DNA of 64,000 bases from Tricholoma matsutake. Lineage: Eukaryota; Basidiomycota; Agaricomycetes; Agaricales; Tricholomataceae. Every line of letters starts with the position of its first letter. Within the stretch, counting starts at the first letter, position 1. The position numbers and the translations under genes were made by a program. The notes below the pieces were generated by a model. It did no database searches, was not told the origin of the DNA, and worked only from the letters and a program-made list of their open reading frames with translations. Of this stretch, positions 1 through 9,975 are shown one piece after another. Location of the stretch: NCBI GenBank assembly GCA_026075535.2, contig AP026550.1, positions 9,300,001 through 9,364,000 on the forward strand, in the 5' to 3' direction.

Positions 1-667
1 ATTACCTTGAAATGTACAGCAACAGATCGACACCAGTGCCAGCATGGCAAACAGGAAAATCAGCAATGCGCAAAGTTGGCATACTAATCCATGAGTTATC
101 TGGTGATGATGATGACAGTAGCAATGGTATCAAATCCCGTGCATCTCCCATCACACCCAGTGAACCGAGTGCTCCTTGGCGTAAACATTTCTTCAGCTAT
201 TTGAACTTGATGGATCAACTTGGCAATATGACAATCGTCGAGTGGTGGGGGGTATGTGTCTCTCATATCATGACTCATTTTATCTTCTGACTTACAGCTT
301 AGTGCAATACTACCCAGTATGACATCTGGGCATCTCTATGCTCCCAATTATGGCATCATCAGTTACCAGCAAATGTGCATTCTCATCTGTAGGGATATCA
401 ATTACTAAGCATTGCAATTGACTCAAACCCAATATCATTGAGGCATTACAGTTCCTCAAGTGCATCTACCATCATGAACTCCTCTTCCATGAAGAGCCAA
501 GCACAGTGCTCAAGGTGGAGGAATATGATGACCTTCAAGAAGCTTGTGACAGCAATCTACACAATGCAGAACAGGTGGGCTGGGATGGATTGGTTGAGGA
601 TCTTGTTGATGATGAGGGCTTTGTCAATCATGAAGAAGATGATATATTTGTGCAAGATGTATTGTAG
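1..667 (+). pseudogene. hAT transposase, C-terminal part (decayed)
   Basis: The reading frame from the window edge carries the hAT C-terminal dimerisation region: a YLN..D.LG.M..VEWWG block (about 195-251), a 46-nt intron (252-297, GT to TTACAG), then YPV, IMASSV, AFSS.GI.ITK and an EALQFLKC segment, ending in an acidic tail at a TAG near 665. The N-terminal part lies outside the window. At least two in-frame TGA codons sit where the family has Trp (after YPV) and Arg (before LKP), and conserved Glu and Arg are replaced by Lys and Cys, all consistent with C-to-T or G-to-A change. The gene is dead. It probably belonged to the hAT element whose right end is at 849. Confidence 0.85.
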
Positions 668-714
668 TGACTCTGTAGACAAATTTTATGGTAATTTTCA
701 CTACAAAGCCAAGG

Positions 715-849
715 CCTGAGCCCAAGCCTGGCCCGGGCCCAGCCTGAGCCCTTGACTAGGGCTCAGCTCATGATCTATCCAAGCCTGAGCCTGGTCAAGC
801 TGAGCCCAAGCCTGGGCTTTCGAGCTGAGCCGGGGCCTGTACATCACTA
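715..849 (+). repeat. Subterminal repeats and right terminus of the hAT element
   Basis: A GC-rich block made of variants of AGCCTGAGCCC and AGCCCAAGCCTGG ends in TGTACATCACTA at 849. Read inward, the end is TAGTGATGTACAGGCCC, matching the TAGTGATGCCA terminus of the hAT MITE at 7047-7576. It lies directly downstream of a hAT transposase reading the same way, so it is taken as that element's right end. The left end is outside the window, so the 8-bp target duplication cannot be checked. Confidence 0.7.
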
Positions 850-1099
850 ATAATGGGAGGGTGAGGATAACAAGATCACACACATTATAATGCTGGGGGG
901 GGAGGGGCAGCAGAAGTGCACACACTATAATGCTAAGATGGCGATGACAATTGACACATTATTACAGGGGTATGACAAAAGGTCTGGGTTATAACATAGG
1001 GGTAGAGTCAGCAAGTATAACTGAGGCATGTTACAACAGCAACAGTCAGAGAGGGAGAGGGGCTGTTATAACACATGTGGGCCTACAAGTTCCTTGAAA

Positions 1100-4000
1100 T
1101 CATAGTGGTGCATTGATATGTGGCCTCCTGGATTTTGTGGGGTATGTTACAAATGTACTACATGGATACCTCACATGGTAACTTAGATCTGGCTTGGGAA
1201 TTCTCACAAGATCCTGCCCACCATCACTGCTTTATCATAGGGATACCGCAGTTCAGTTCCAAACCAAAGTTCGAACCTGAACTTTTCAGAACTGGACCGA
1301 AGTTTGGTCCAAGGTTTGGGTCGATGGGTAGAACTGGACCACAAGTCCAGTTCTAGGTTCAAGCAAGGTTGAAAATCTTTGAACCTTGCTGAACCTGGTT
1401 CGAACCAAACTTTTTTTGTTGATCTTTTGTGACCTTGGGGAGAATGTTTTGGTGTGTTTGCCAAGGCCATGTCTACCACACTTTGGAACACAAGTGACAA
1501 GACGCATGGCAGCAACACTGGCGTAACATTGCCACATCAACAAGCGTATTAGGACGTCAACAACCATTGACGTGTGTTGAGGGGCCCGAGGCTGCTGGAC
1601 ACAATGTAAATTGAGTACTTTCACTCTCCGTTTCAAGTACTAACCATTTTTTTTAGTTTTAGGCTCTCTACTACTATCTACAACAACAAACACACACACC
1701 ACTTCCTCCCCATCCAAATGGGATGTGAGAGGGTCGTTTGCGGTTAAGAGGCCCCAGGGATGTACTAGGAGGCCCAGGTAGCGAGGTGCCTGCGAGGTAA
1801 GCACACAAAATGCCCGCAACCTCGCCACCTGACCACTAACCGCCCCACCTCTCAAAACAGGAAATGCAGACAACACAACACAGAATGCCAGGGGCTGATC
1901 ACAGCTAGGAGGACAAGAACGAGGACAACAAAGATGAGGAGGATCCGGAGGATGAGGAATGCAATGACAGGGATGACAACCAAACAGCTGGGGAATGGGG
2001 ACAACAGAGACAATGGGAAACAGGACCCAACACAAATAGCGAACGGCGGTGACAGGCATGAAAACCACAAGGACAATGGCCCAGATGGCAAGAACGGCGA
2101 GTACAGCAAGGACACGGAAGACCAGGAATGGGGTGGGGAAGGTGAGCACAACCCAGGAAGACCCACAGCGGGGACAGGAATGATGGACCCAGGGGCAGCA
2201 GGGAAGGGGAAGGGACAGGCAAGGATGAGGAGAACGTGTGCCCCACTCGCCGCCTTGCTGCAGAGCGAGGCAGCATATTTAGTAGCTGCCCCCCTCTACC
2301 ATAGGGGGGCTTGTCTTATTTTTCATTCACCTGTCACTCAAAATGAGCACCACAGATTTATTGTTCTGTCATTGTAACATAATACACATATGAAATACCA
2401 CTGCCCTATGAGGGGGGAGTTCCATGATGGAACAGTGAAGGGGTGTTGCAAGACAATGGGCAATGACAGCAGGCAGTCCCCCTAGTCTGTGGGCCTCCTT
2501 ACTGTCCCACTTCTCAACCCCAGTTCAGCATAGTGAACATTCCTGTATTTATTACATTAAAAATATAAAAAACTTTTCTTGTTAAGGGAAAGTTGAGGGC
2601 TTCCCCAATGCTGGAGTTGTGAGACTGTAATCTCTCACTCTCATTGTTCTCATCCATAAAAAAATATTTTTTGGTTACCCAGTAGCCTGTATACAGCTGT
2701 TTCGGGCCATATCTACTGCCATCTGTACTAGCACAAAGCTTAGAGCCATTTTAGAGAATTTTTGGTATAAAAAAGTTTGGTTCTGGGTTCAGACCCTCCT
2801 AAACCTAGAATGTTAATTCTGGTACAGGGCAAGACTCATTATTGCCTTGTACGTTAGATTTACATGTGGCACATACCTGGTATGGGGCAAGACTCATTAG
2901 GGGCTTGCCTCCGTAACCAGGTCACACTTGCATCTACCCACTCGATCATTCCAGCACCACTCCACCTCTCATCGATGTGTCGGGGTCATCCTCCAACATA
3001 GAACCAAACCGTCCTGAACCTGAACCGATGGTCCGGTTCGAAGTTCAGCAGATTTCCTGGACCGAACCTGAAGTCCGGTTCTAGGTTCAGCAAAATCTTT
3101 GAAGAACCGAACTGAACCGAACTTCGGCATCCCTACTTTATCAACATGCTTCGTGTTTCCCCTCTCGTTTTCTTGACAGTTCTTGATCTTATTGAGAATC
3201 ATACTGTCTTCAGGAATGACACAAATCTTGGGCAAACACCCATTGAGCAGCAGTTAGCTGATTACTCTTTTCCGAATTGGAAGGTATGGAAATGGTGCCA
3301 GTGTTGAAGACATTGTTCATGCTGCAGGGTGTTCTGAAGGTTCTGTGGAAAACTACACAAATGGCTGTTTTGAAGCAATCCTCTCCCTCCAGAGCCAATT
3401 TGTCTGAAAGCTGACACCAGCTGAGAAGGAGGTCGAGAAAGAATGGATGGATAATCATCTGGGTTTCCAAGGGTCATGGAGAGATGGTTGGGTTATGTAT
3501 GACAGTACTATCGTCGTCCTCTATCACAAACCAGGAAAGAATGGGGATGCATACTACACACAAAAAGCAAACTATGGTCTTAATGTCCAGGTACATATTC
3601 ATATAACTATTACTGCACTATTTAACCTTTTTTTAGATTGGGAACATGCCCTTCAACCTTTGAATTGTTGATTTTACCCATGGAATGACTGGTTCCACCC
3701 ATGATGCAACTGCTTTTGAGCATACTATGGCCGCTATGCATCCTGTTTGGTTTTTTGATGGAGAAGAATTCACATGGGCAGACTCAGCTTATGCAGTCAA
3801 CTCCTGAACAATCCCTGTCCATAAAAAGCCAGCATCTCTCGAACCCATGGATGCCTTATGTGACAAGGTAGTTGCAGGCCTTCGTGTTCACTCTGAGCAT
3901 TGCATTGGTGCTCTCAAGGGCCGTTTTCAGTGTTTGCATGGCCTCCGAGTCGATATTAACTCCAACAACAACCACTACGAAGCTTGTAAATGGATTTCGG

Positions 4001-4194
4001 TTGCAATTATCCTTCATAACCTTATTATCAATGTTGAAGGAAGCCAATCTGCAGAGCATTTCCAGAATGTCCATGGTCCCAATGAAGAGGAGGAAGATGC
4101 TGGTATTCATCGAGAGAATGGTAGAATAGATATGAACAATAATGATGCAAAACGTAGGCAACTAGTTGAAGAATTATGGGCATTACAACACTAG
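1100..4194 (+). pseudogene. PIF/Harbinger (DDE_Tnp_4) transposase, interrupted
   Basis: Two pieces of one transposase flank an inserted hAT-type element. The left piece (about 1153-1237) encodes SQDPAHHHCFI. The right piece resumes after 3135 with MLRVSP, LIENH.VF, Q.P.EQQL, GCSEGSVENYT, the DDE_4 core W.DG..MYD.T.V.L..KPG, SNYGLNVQ-like and THDATAF, WADSAY, KPA, and R..H.IG.LKGRF..L.GLR. A short intron (about 3592-3641, GTACAT to TTTAG) separates two exons. Removing the insertion plus one copy of the 8-bp duplication restores a single reading frame across the junction. Frameshifts near 3280 and in-frame stops show the gene was already decaying or decayed later. The terminal inverted repeats of this element were not found. 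Confidence 0.85.
1238..3135. mobile_element. Non-autonomous hAT-type element, 1.9 kb, perfect 8-bp TSD
   Basis: The left end TAGGGATACCGCAGTTCAG and the reverse complement of the right end TAGGGATGCCGAAGTTCGG match at nearly every base. The element is flanked on both sides by CTTTATCA (1230-1237 and 3136-3143), a perfect 8-bp target site duplication typical of hAT. Both ends carry many copies of GAACC/GGTTC (1250-1400 and 2998-3130). The interior has no transposase; 1640-2300 is a purine/pyrimidine-skewed GC-rich stretch with open frames on both strands that lack recognisable protein features. It sits inside the PIF/Harbinger transposase. Confidence 0.93.
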
Positions 4195-4598
4195 TATTAT
4201 AGCAATTGTAGAGAATAGAATTAGCCATTGATATAAAGAAAGCTGAAGAAAGTCAAGGAAAAGGAAATTATCGGTTCAGGAATCTTCAGGAGTGTATGGG
4301 AGTGGCTTTAACGATGTCGCACAAAAGAAAATACGCGTCGAACGCGTTTGTCACAAAATGGTCACAGCGTGGACTCTGAAATCTATGTTATATAAGCTGA
4401 TGCCTATGCGTGCTGCGAGCTGCGCCCAGCTTTGAACGTTCCTATTGCTTACAACACAACAGCGGATGTAACCTTATTTCTGGTGGCAGTAACGTCGGGT
4501 ATAAAAACGAGTCCGAGGTTCATCAGGAAGATGTCATTTTAGTTTTCAGCAATAAGAAACTCAAAACTCCGTATAGCAGAATGAACTCTCTTCGTCGC
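4195..4598. other. Intergenic stretch between PIF element and actin
   Basis: No gene recognised. CpG content rises from about 4320, marking the left edge of the actin island; a TATATAAG at about 4388 faces right but leads to no convincing reading frame. The 3' untranslated region of the minus-strand actin gene must lie here. Confidence 0.5.
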
Positions 4599-6227
4599 TC
4601 AGAAAAACTCTGCATCCGAGTCGCAAATCAGTAAACCTCGAAATAATGACTGTCATTAAGGAATACGTACTGCGATGTACAATGCTCGGGCCAGATTCGT
4701 CGTACTCCTGCTTGGAGCACCACATATTTTGAAACGTGCTAAGCGATGCCAGAATAGACCCTCCAATCCATACGGAGTACTTGCGTTCGGGCGGAGCAAT
4801 GACCTTGACCTACATTACATATGGTTAACATTTTACACGACAAGAAGCCTATGGTCATTCAAGTACCTTCACATTCGCTGGGGCCAGAGACGTAAGCTCT
4901 TTCTGAATGCGATCAGCGATGCCGGGGTACATGGTGGTACCACCAGAAAGGACGATGTTGCCGTATAAATCGCGACGGATGTCGAGATCACAACTATAGA
5001 TCGAGTTGTAGCTGAAAGAAAATACACGAGAATGAGAAAATGAAAACATAAGCATATAGCTTACATAGTCTCGTGAATTCCTGGCTCCTCCAACCCAAGC
5101 ATCGCAGGTTGGAAGAGCGCCTCAGGCGCACGGAAACTATCAGACATGACAATCAGCATTATCACGAAGAAATGGCCATATACGAAAAGTGACCTCACCG
5201 CTCGCTGCCAATCGTGATAACCTGACCATCAGGAAGCTCATAATTCTTCTCCAGAGCCGAAGAGATTGCAGCAGTCTGCAGCTCCAGATCAAAATCCATC
5301 GCGACATAACATAATTTCTCTTTGATATCCCTGACAATCTCGCGTTCTGCAGAGGTAGTGAACGGGTACCCTCTCTCCATCAGATTCTTCACGAGGTACT
5401 GCGTGAGATCACGCCCTGCGAGGTTGACGCGCCGGATCGCATGCGGTAGAGAGTACCCTTCGTAAATGGGGACTGTATGTGTGACGCCGTCCCCAGAATC
5501 CAGCACAATGCCGGTGGTGCGGCCAGAAGCGTACAAGGAAAGCACGGCCTGGATAGCGACGTAAAATGCAGGTGCGTTGAAGGTCTCGAACATGATCTGG
5601 GTCATCTTCTCGCGGTTGACTTTCGGATTGAGAGGGGCCTCGGTGAGGAGAATACGGTGCTCTTCGGGGGCGACGCGTAGTTCATTATAGAAAGTGTGAT
5701 GCCAGATCTTCTCCATGTCGTCCCAGTTGGTGACTATGCCATGTTCAATGGGATATCGTAAGGTGAGGATGCCACGCTTGGATTGGGCTTCGTCGCTAGG
5801 TTTGGAATGTTGAGATGGGAAGAGTTATGCGAGAGAAATGTACGTACCCTACGAAGGAGTCTTTGTGATTCATCCCTACCATTACGCCTTGGTGACGGGG
5901 TCTGCCGACGATAGAACTGCAGAACAGGATATTAGTGAAGGGTAACGAGCCATCATAATCGTAGACGTACGGGAAAACGGCACGAGGGGCATCGTCGCCT
6001 GTACAACTATCAGCACCGAAGTCAAGAGCACAAGATGTGCTTCAAATTTACCGGCAACTGTAGAATATGATCAGCTGGAGAAAAGTTATGAGAAGAAGTA
6101 GCATCACGTACAACCTGCCTTGCACATGCCGGAACCATTATCAATGACCTAGTAGGACGAATCATTATTAGTGTAGTCCCCGGCGAGACAGAACATGACT
6201 TACAAGGGCGGAAACTTCGTCTTCCAT
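4599..6227 (-). CDS. ACT: Actin (divergent paralogue), ten exons, intact
   Basis: Exons on the minus strand in coding order: 6227-6204, 6148-6112, 6057-6052, 5998-5971, 5916-5848, 5795-5199, 5136-5065, 5011-4867, 4809-4671 and 4609-4599. All nine introns (about 52-63 nt) are GT-AG. The exons sum to 1128 nt, 375 codons plus stop, the canonical actin length. Seen motifs: [60 protein letters not shown] and [10 protein letters not shown]. Exon three is only 6 nt and completes F-A-G. Divergence from ordinary fungal actin includes G48N and Q49H in the DNase-binding loop, Y53F, a QY in place of DY after GRDLT, and Phe for the penultimate Cys (C374F). It polymerises into the actin cytoskeleton by homology; the changes suggest a second, specialised actin rather than the main one. 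No stops or frameshifts. Confidence 0.95.
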
Positions 6228-6305
6228 GGTGAATTTTCGATAGGACCTCCAGTGGCTTGAAATGCAGATATTCAATACAGAGCCAGGTAGGAAGAGAGAG
6301 ACAGT

Positions 6306-6311
6306 TTTATA
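6306..6311 (-). promoter_or_regulatory. TATA-like box of the actin gene
   Basis: On the minus strand TATAAA lies about 80 nt before the actin ATG (6227) and is followed by a CT-rich tract (6286-6302), the usual fungal initiator context. The position is right for a core promoter; transcription start is inferred. Confidence 0.5.
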
Positions 6312-6539
6312 TCAAACGCGCCAAATATGCTGCTGCGCAGAGGACAGAAGTACGACAATCGACTGAACAACGCTGCGACTCGGCGCTGCGGGGCGCAAAC
6401 TGGACGATTAGTACGTTCTCATAGGGACGGACATATTGGGATATGCACAACTTAGTAATTTGCACCATTTGTTCTTGCGCAGGCCTTGTGCTGCGTTTTG
6501 ATGGACTCCGACGTTTCAAGTTCCTACGTTAGCACAGAA

Positions 6540-7038
6540 ATGGAGCAAGAATCTAGGGCCAAGAAGCCTGTCGTTAACACAAGCGAGATCAATGTCTCGT
6601 TACTGCGGGGATAAGTCAGTGAAGAAAGACAAAGCTGGAATCTTGGAATGTCATCAAGGAATACTCGCCGGCAGATTCCGAGCCGGTATGGGAGGGGGGG
6701 AAATTATTCCGGGATCAATGCGAGGAAGCGACACCCATCGAGGACGACATCCGAACATTACGCCACTGGCTATCAGGAGGAGCTGCATAGTTTGGGGCAA
6801 AGAATTGCAAGAAATTGTTCAAGTATGTATCCTTACTTACTGTGGTTTCTCGCTGAGCCTGCAATGCTCTAACTCATTGTTTAAGTATTCCCCAGGGAGG
6901 AAATTGACATCCAGTCGTCCGTTATCATTCTTGATTTTGCCATCTACTTTCTACTGCACTTATACGTTTGGAATTCCTACTTGCAGCCTGATCAATGCAG
7001 AAAATCTGTGTCTGGGAAAGTCTGTGTTATTCCCGTTA
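6540..7038 (+). other. CpG-rich stretch with an unresolved coding remnant
   Basis: Base composition matches the actin gene, and several short frames look coding: one opening with ATG at 6540 (24 codons, stop at 6612-6614), and one from about 6630 to 6790 rich in acidic and aromatic residues (W.V.KEYSPAD..P.W.G, then EE.TPIEDDIR.LRHWL) that ends in TAG. They are in different frames and no splice pair joins them cleanly. Possibly a small gene divergent from actin, or its truncated relic. No family recognised. Confidence 0.3.
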
Positions 7039-7046
7039 CGTGGGGG

Positions 7047-7576
7047 TAGTGTTGCCAACGGCGCGGCTCGGAGCCGCGAGCCATTGAGCCGAGCCGCTAT
7101 TTTGGGCCAGCTGCGCCGATGAATCGGCTCGCCACTCAAGCCATGCCCTAAGTTGCCTCAAATTCAGAGCGACTGGAGGGCTTTAAATGTTATTAAAACA
7201 CTATAAAACACTCTGTAGGAGTCCCTGCTGCCATTTTGAATACATGTTGTTATACCCTACTCCCCAGAGCCATCTCTTGAGCACAACTTGATGTTTTGTA
7301 ATAGGTACGAGAAGATAAACATAGCCAAATAATCTCATCAAAGATACCGATCTGTGCAAAACTCAATAGTATGACTTGTTTCTTTGGTAATAATAGTCTA
7401 CACAGCCTATTTGACTGTTAAAATACTGAAGCATAAATACAACAAGCCCACAACTTTGGGCAATCTCAATTGGCTTAGCCAGCTCAGAGCCGCTCAGGGT
7501 GACTCAGCACCATTTTGATCAGCTCAAGTGCCTGAGCTGCGCTGCGGGCGAGCCGAGCCGAGCCGTGGCATCACTA
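7047..7576. mobile_element. hAT MITE with GCTCGG subterminal repeats
   Basis: Left end TAGTGTTGCCAACGGCG and right end (reversed) TAGTGATGCCACGGCTC are inverted repeats. Flanks 7039-7046 (CGTGGGGG) and 7577-7584 (CGTGGCTG) match at 6 of 8 positions, an aged 8-bp duplication. Both ends carry CGGCTCGG/GAGCCG repeats, and AT-rich DNA without coding capacity fills the middle. It lies at the edge of the actin island. Confidence 0.85.
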
Positions 7577-7584
7577 CGTGGCTG

Positions 7585-7978
7585 TGTGCAATGTTTGATC
7601 CATTTATCTTTGGTCTTGTCTCGTTTCTTAGTTACTGTTCGGCCTCCTTTGCTTACCTATTCTTAATCTTCTTTTCATTTGATGACAGTACTTTTATTTC
7701 CAATTCTCCCTACTTGTGCTGACTGAGTTGTCACCCTTGTTGATCTACTTGACAATGAGCTGGACTCAAGCTGGACTACATATTTTTAGTACCCGAGTTC
7801 CCCGAGTATCAACATATACAAGCTGTTTTGTATATTGTAGAAAAGAATTTTCAAGTGTATTAAACTGTCTATCATGTGAACTTAGAATCCCATGTGCTAG
7901 AACTGTGACAAGTCACACTTCTATCACATATTTTTGACAAAGTCTACTCACTCAACACAACTTTACTCTTGCTATAAC
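7585..7978. other. No gene seen
   Basis: AT-rich DNA with only short chance reading frames between the hAT MITE and the chromovirus LTR. No repeat, splice-site pair or protein motif recognised. Confidence 0.5.
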
Positions 7979-8380
7979 TGTTAGGAAACCACCCCATTAC
8001 CTAATAAAATTTCATTTTTATTTTATTATGTCGAATTACGCTACATGACGCCAAATGATGCTACACTTTGATAGCATGAGAATTTTATTTCGCACGCATC
8101 AATATGTATGCGCATGTACGAGTGCGTCAGTAACAACAATGTACAATATATGTAACATAGTATATAAACCCTAAATATATGCCTAGGGGACCCCAGTTGT
8201 GTTCTCTTAGGTATTCCACCTACGTTTTCGGTGTGAAAGGCCTATCTCAACAAACTCACCTATTAATAACCCCTTGCATCAAAACCATCAATTCCCCCAT
8301 CACGAGCAGAGATCCCATCCCCTTCTTTTAGAGAGAACCCGCACGGTCTTAGCTAGCAGATAGTGGGTGTCGCCCTAACA
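7979..8380 (+). repeat. 5' LTR of the chromovirus
   Basis: A 402-bp block starts TGTTAGG and ends CCTAACA, a perfect 7-bp terminal inverted repeat with the TG...CA ends of LTRs. A TATATAAA (8161-8168) lies 34 nt before a predicted RNA start at 8195 (AGTTGTGTTCT). The matching primer-binding site follows two bases after the LTR. No 5-bp duplication can be tested because the 3' LTR is missing. Confidence 0.85.
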
Positions 8381-8382
8381 GA

Positions 8383-8393
8383 AGAACACAACT
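8383..8393 (+). promoter_or_regulatory. Self-primer binding site of the chromovirus
   Basis: AGAACACAACT is the exact reverse complement of the 11 nt at 8195-8205, which begin 34 nt after the TATA box and so should be the first 11 nt of the element's RNA. Tf1 of fission yeast, also a chromovirus, primes reverse transcription with exactly the first 11 nt of its own RNA rather than a tRNA. The site sits 2 nt past the LTR. Confidence 0.8.
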
Positions 8394-8877
8394 TCCCATA
8401 TCAGTGCGCCTTCTCTTACTTGCGCATATGTCATTGTTTCACCATGCCACATCCAATTACTCATCCTTTCGGCATGAGCCAGAAGCACTAGTATATACGT
8501 AATCTACCTTTTCTTTCATAAGCCGATGCCAGGCCTCGCCTTACATTGCGACCGCCAGTGATCGAGAGGCAGTACTCATCATTAGGACAGCTGCAACCAG
8601 ACAACCAATTGGATCTGGTTTAGTTATGATTTACATCACTCTATTCAGACGACTATTTTAGTTACAAGCCGAATTCAGTGATATCTCCGAGATCAGGCAC
8701 TGTTGGAAGGGTTATTGATCCAAAGTGTCAAATTAGGCACCTGACGAACGATGAACAATTGATGAATGATTGACAAACAATTGACAAACCATCACATGAC
8801 CCGTAAATGTTTGGAGAGGTCTCGAAGAACAAATTTTGAATTTGTCGAAGAAGTGATTCATCACAGATTTTTCAATT
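8394..8877 (+). other. Untranslated leader of the chromovirus
   Basis: Between primer-binding site and gag. Mostly short frames; a run of related ATTGA, ACAATTGA and GACAAACAATTGAC words occurs at 8750-8790. No intron or gene is evident. Confidence 0.5.
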
Positions 8878-9975
8878 ATGTCCGAACCTTCAACTCCTAA
8901 TCCCAGCCCTAATCCTGTTCCCACACCAGCACTAGAGGCAAAAATTGATGCGCTTACAGTGCAAATGTCGCAATTAGTGTCAGTGTTGGCAGCATCACAG
9001 CCCAGACAAGTGGAAGTACAGCCAGAGATGACAGGAGAAAGAGATGATGAGATGGAGGAGATGGTGGAGTGGATGTTGCAGGAGGATGAGATGGCAGAGA
9101 GATCTGGAAATGGAAAAGTGTGCTTACCTAAGTACACGCCCCTGCAAATCTTTGACGGTACCATGGAGAATACAAAATCCTTCATCAGCTCTATAGTATT
9201 GTACATCCATGGGAGGAAGCCAGAGTTTTGTACAGCCAAGTCTAGGATTATGTTTGCTCTCTCATACATTCAGGGGGGGAAAGCACAGTTCTGGAGAAAT
9301 GAGGCTATTAATCAAATTGCCGCAGGAAATAAACCATTTGCAACCTTCAAGGAATTTCTGGAGAGATTGGAGGCACAGTTTGGAGATCCTAATCCAAAGG
9401 TGACAGCCAATGCTAGATTAAAGACCATGCACCAAGGTTCCCTAATGGTGGATGAATTTATTTTGCAGTTCAAAGCAGAAGCTTCGCAAACAGACATGGG
9501 AGAAGCCGCGTTCGTAGAGTTTTTGAAAGCAGGATTAAATCCCTCTTTATTCAAGTCTATCTACCGACTACCTTCTATGCCAGAGAAGTTGGATGAGTGG
9601 TATAATTGGGCAATGCGCCTTGACCAGCAATATTGGCAGGAACAGGTGGAGTCAAAGTTGATGTACAGCAGTAGTAAATTTAGAAAGTCATCAGGAGGAA
9701 TGTCCGAGAAAGGAAAGGCGCCTCAGGCACAAGCTCCAAGGGCACAGCCACCTGCCATGGCAGTGACACCTATAGTTACGGAGTCAGTAGCACCAGCAGA
9801 GGCAATGGAGGTTGATCAAGCAGGAAGAGGAGCCCCACTTAGATGTTTTAACTGTGGGCAGTTAGGACACATTTCTAGGAATTGTAGGCAGAAAAGAAAG
9901 ATTAGGGAAGCTACAATCGAGGAAGTGAAGCTGGAGGAAGGCAGGCAGAAGAATTTTGTGGAAGAGCCCCAGTGA
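8878..9975 (+). CDS. gag: Gag of the chromovirus (365 aa)
   Basis: ATG at 8878 opens an uninterrupted 365-aa frame. It starts with a Pro/Ser/Asn-rich stretch and an acidic linker (residues about 55-75), then the retrotransposon gag domain with YIQGGKAQFW, F..F...LE..FGDPN and A...L..M.QGS..V..F...F, and ends with a CCHC zinc knuckle (CFNCGQLGHISRNC, residues about 322-335). Gag forms the particle shell and packages RNA. The stop is TGA and pol continues one base back (-1 frame), so a frameshift, programmed or mutational, is needed. It is the only part of the element without internal stops. Confidence 0.9.
   Translation: MSEPSTPNPSPNPVPTPALEAKIDALTVQMSQLVSVLAASQPRQVEVQPEMTGERDDEMEEMVEWMLQEDEMAERSGNGKVCLPKYTPLQIFDGTMENTKSFISSIVLYIHGRKPEFCTAKSRIMFALSYIQGGKAQFWRNEAINQIAAGNKPFATFKEFLERLEAQFGDPNPKVTANARLKTMHQGSLMVDEFILQFKAEASQTDMGEAAFVEFLKAGLNPSLFKSIYRLPSMPEKLDEWYNWAMRLDQQYWQEQVESKLMYSSSKFRKSSGGMSEKGKAPQAQAPRAQPPAMAVTPIVTESVAPAEAMEVDQAGRGAPLRCFNCGQLGHISRNCRQKRKIREATIEEVKLEEGRQKNFVEEPQ

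Noticed and set aside
1640..2377. Long frames on both strands, up to 169 codons
   Set aside because: GC-rich skewed sequence inside the non-autonomous hAT-type element; low-complexity peptides with no motif.
8690..8720. tRNA-type primer site (AGGCACTGTTGGAAGG) marking a longer LTR
   Set aside because: The TGTTAGG...CCTAACA termini at 7979-8380 and the 11-nt self-primer just after it give a better and consistent LTR border.
9950..9975. Programmed -1 frameshift heptamer between gag and pol
   Set aside because: No X-XXY-YYZ heptamer in the gag frame was found at the overlap; the shift may be mutational or use another signal.
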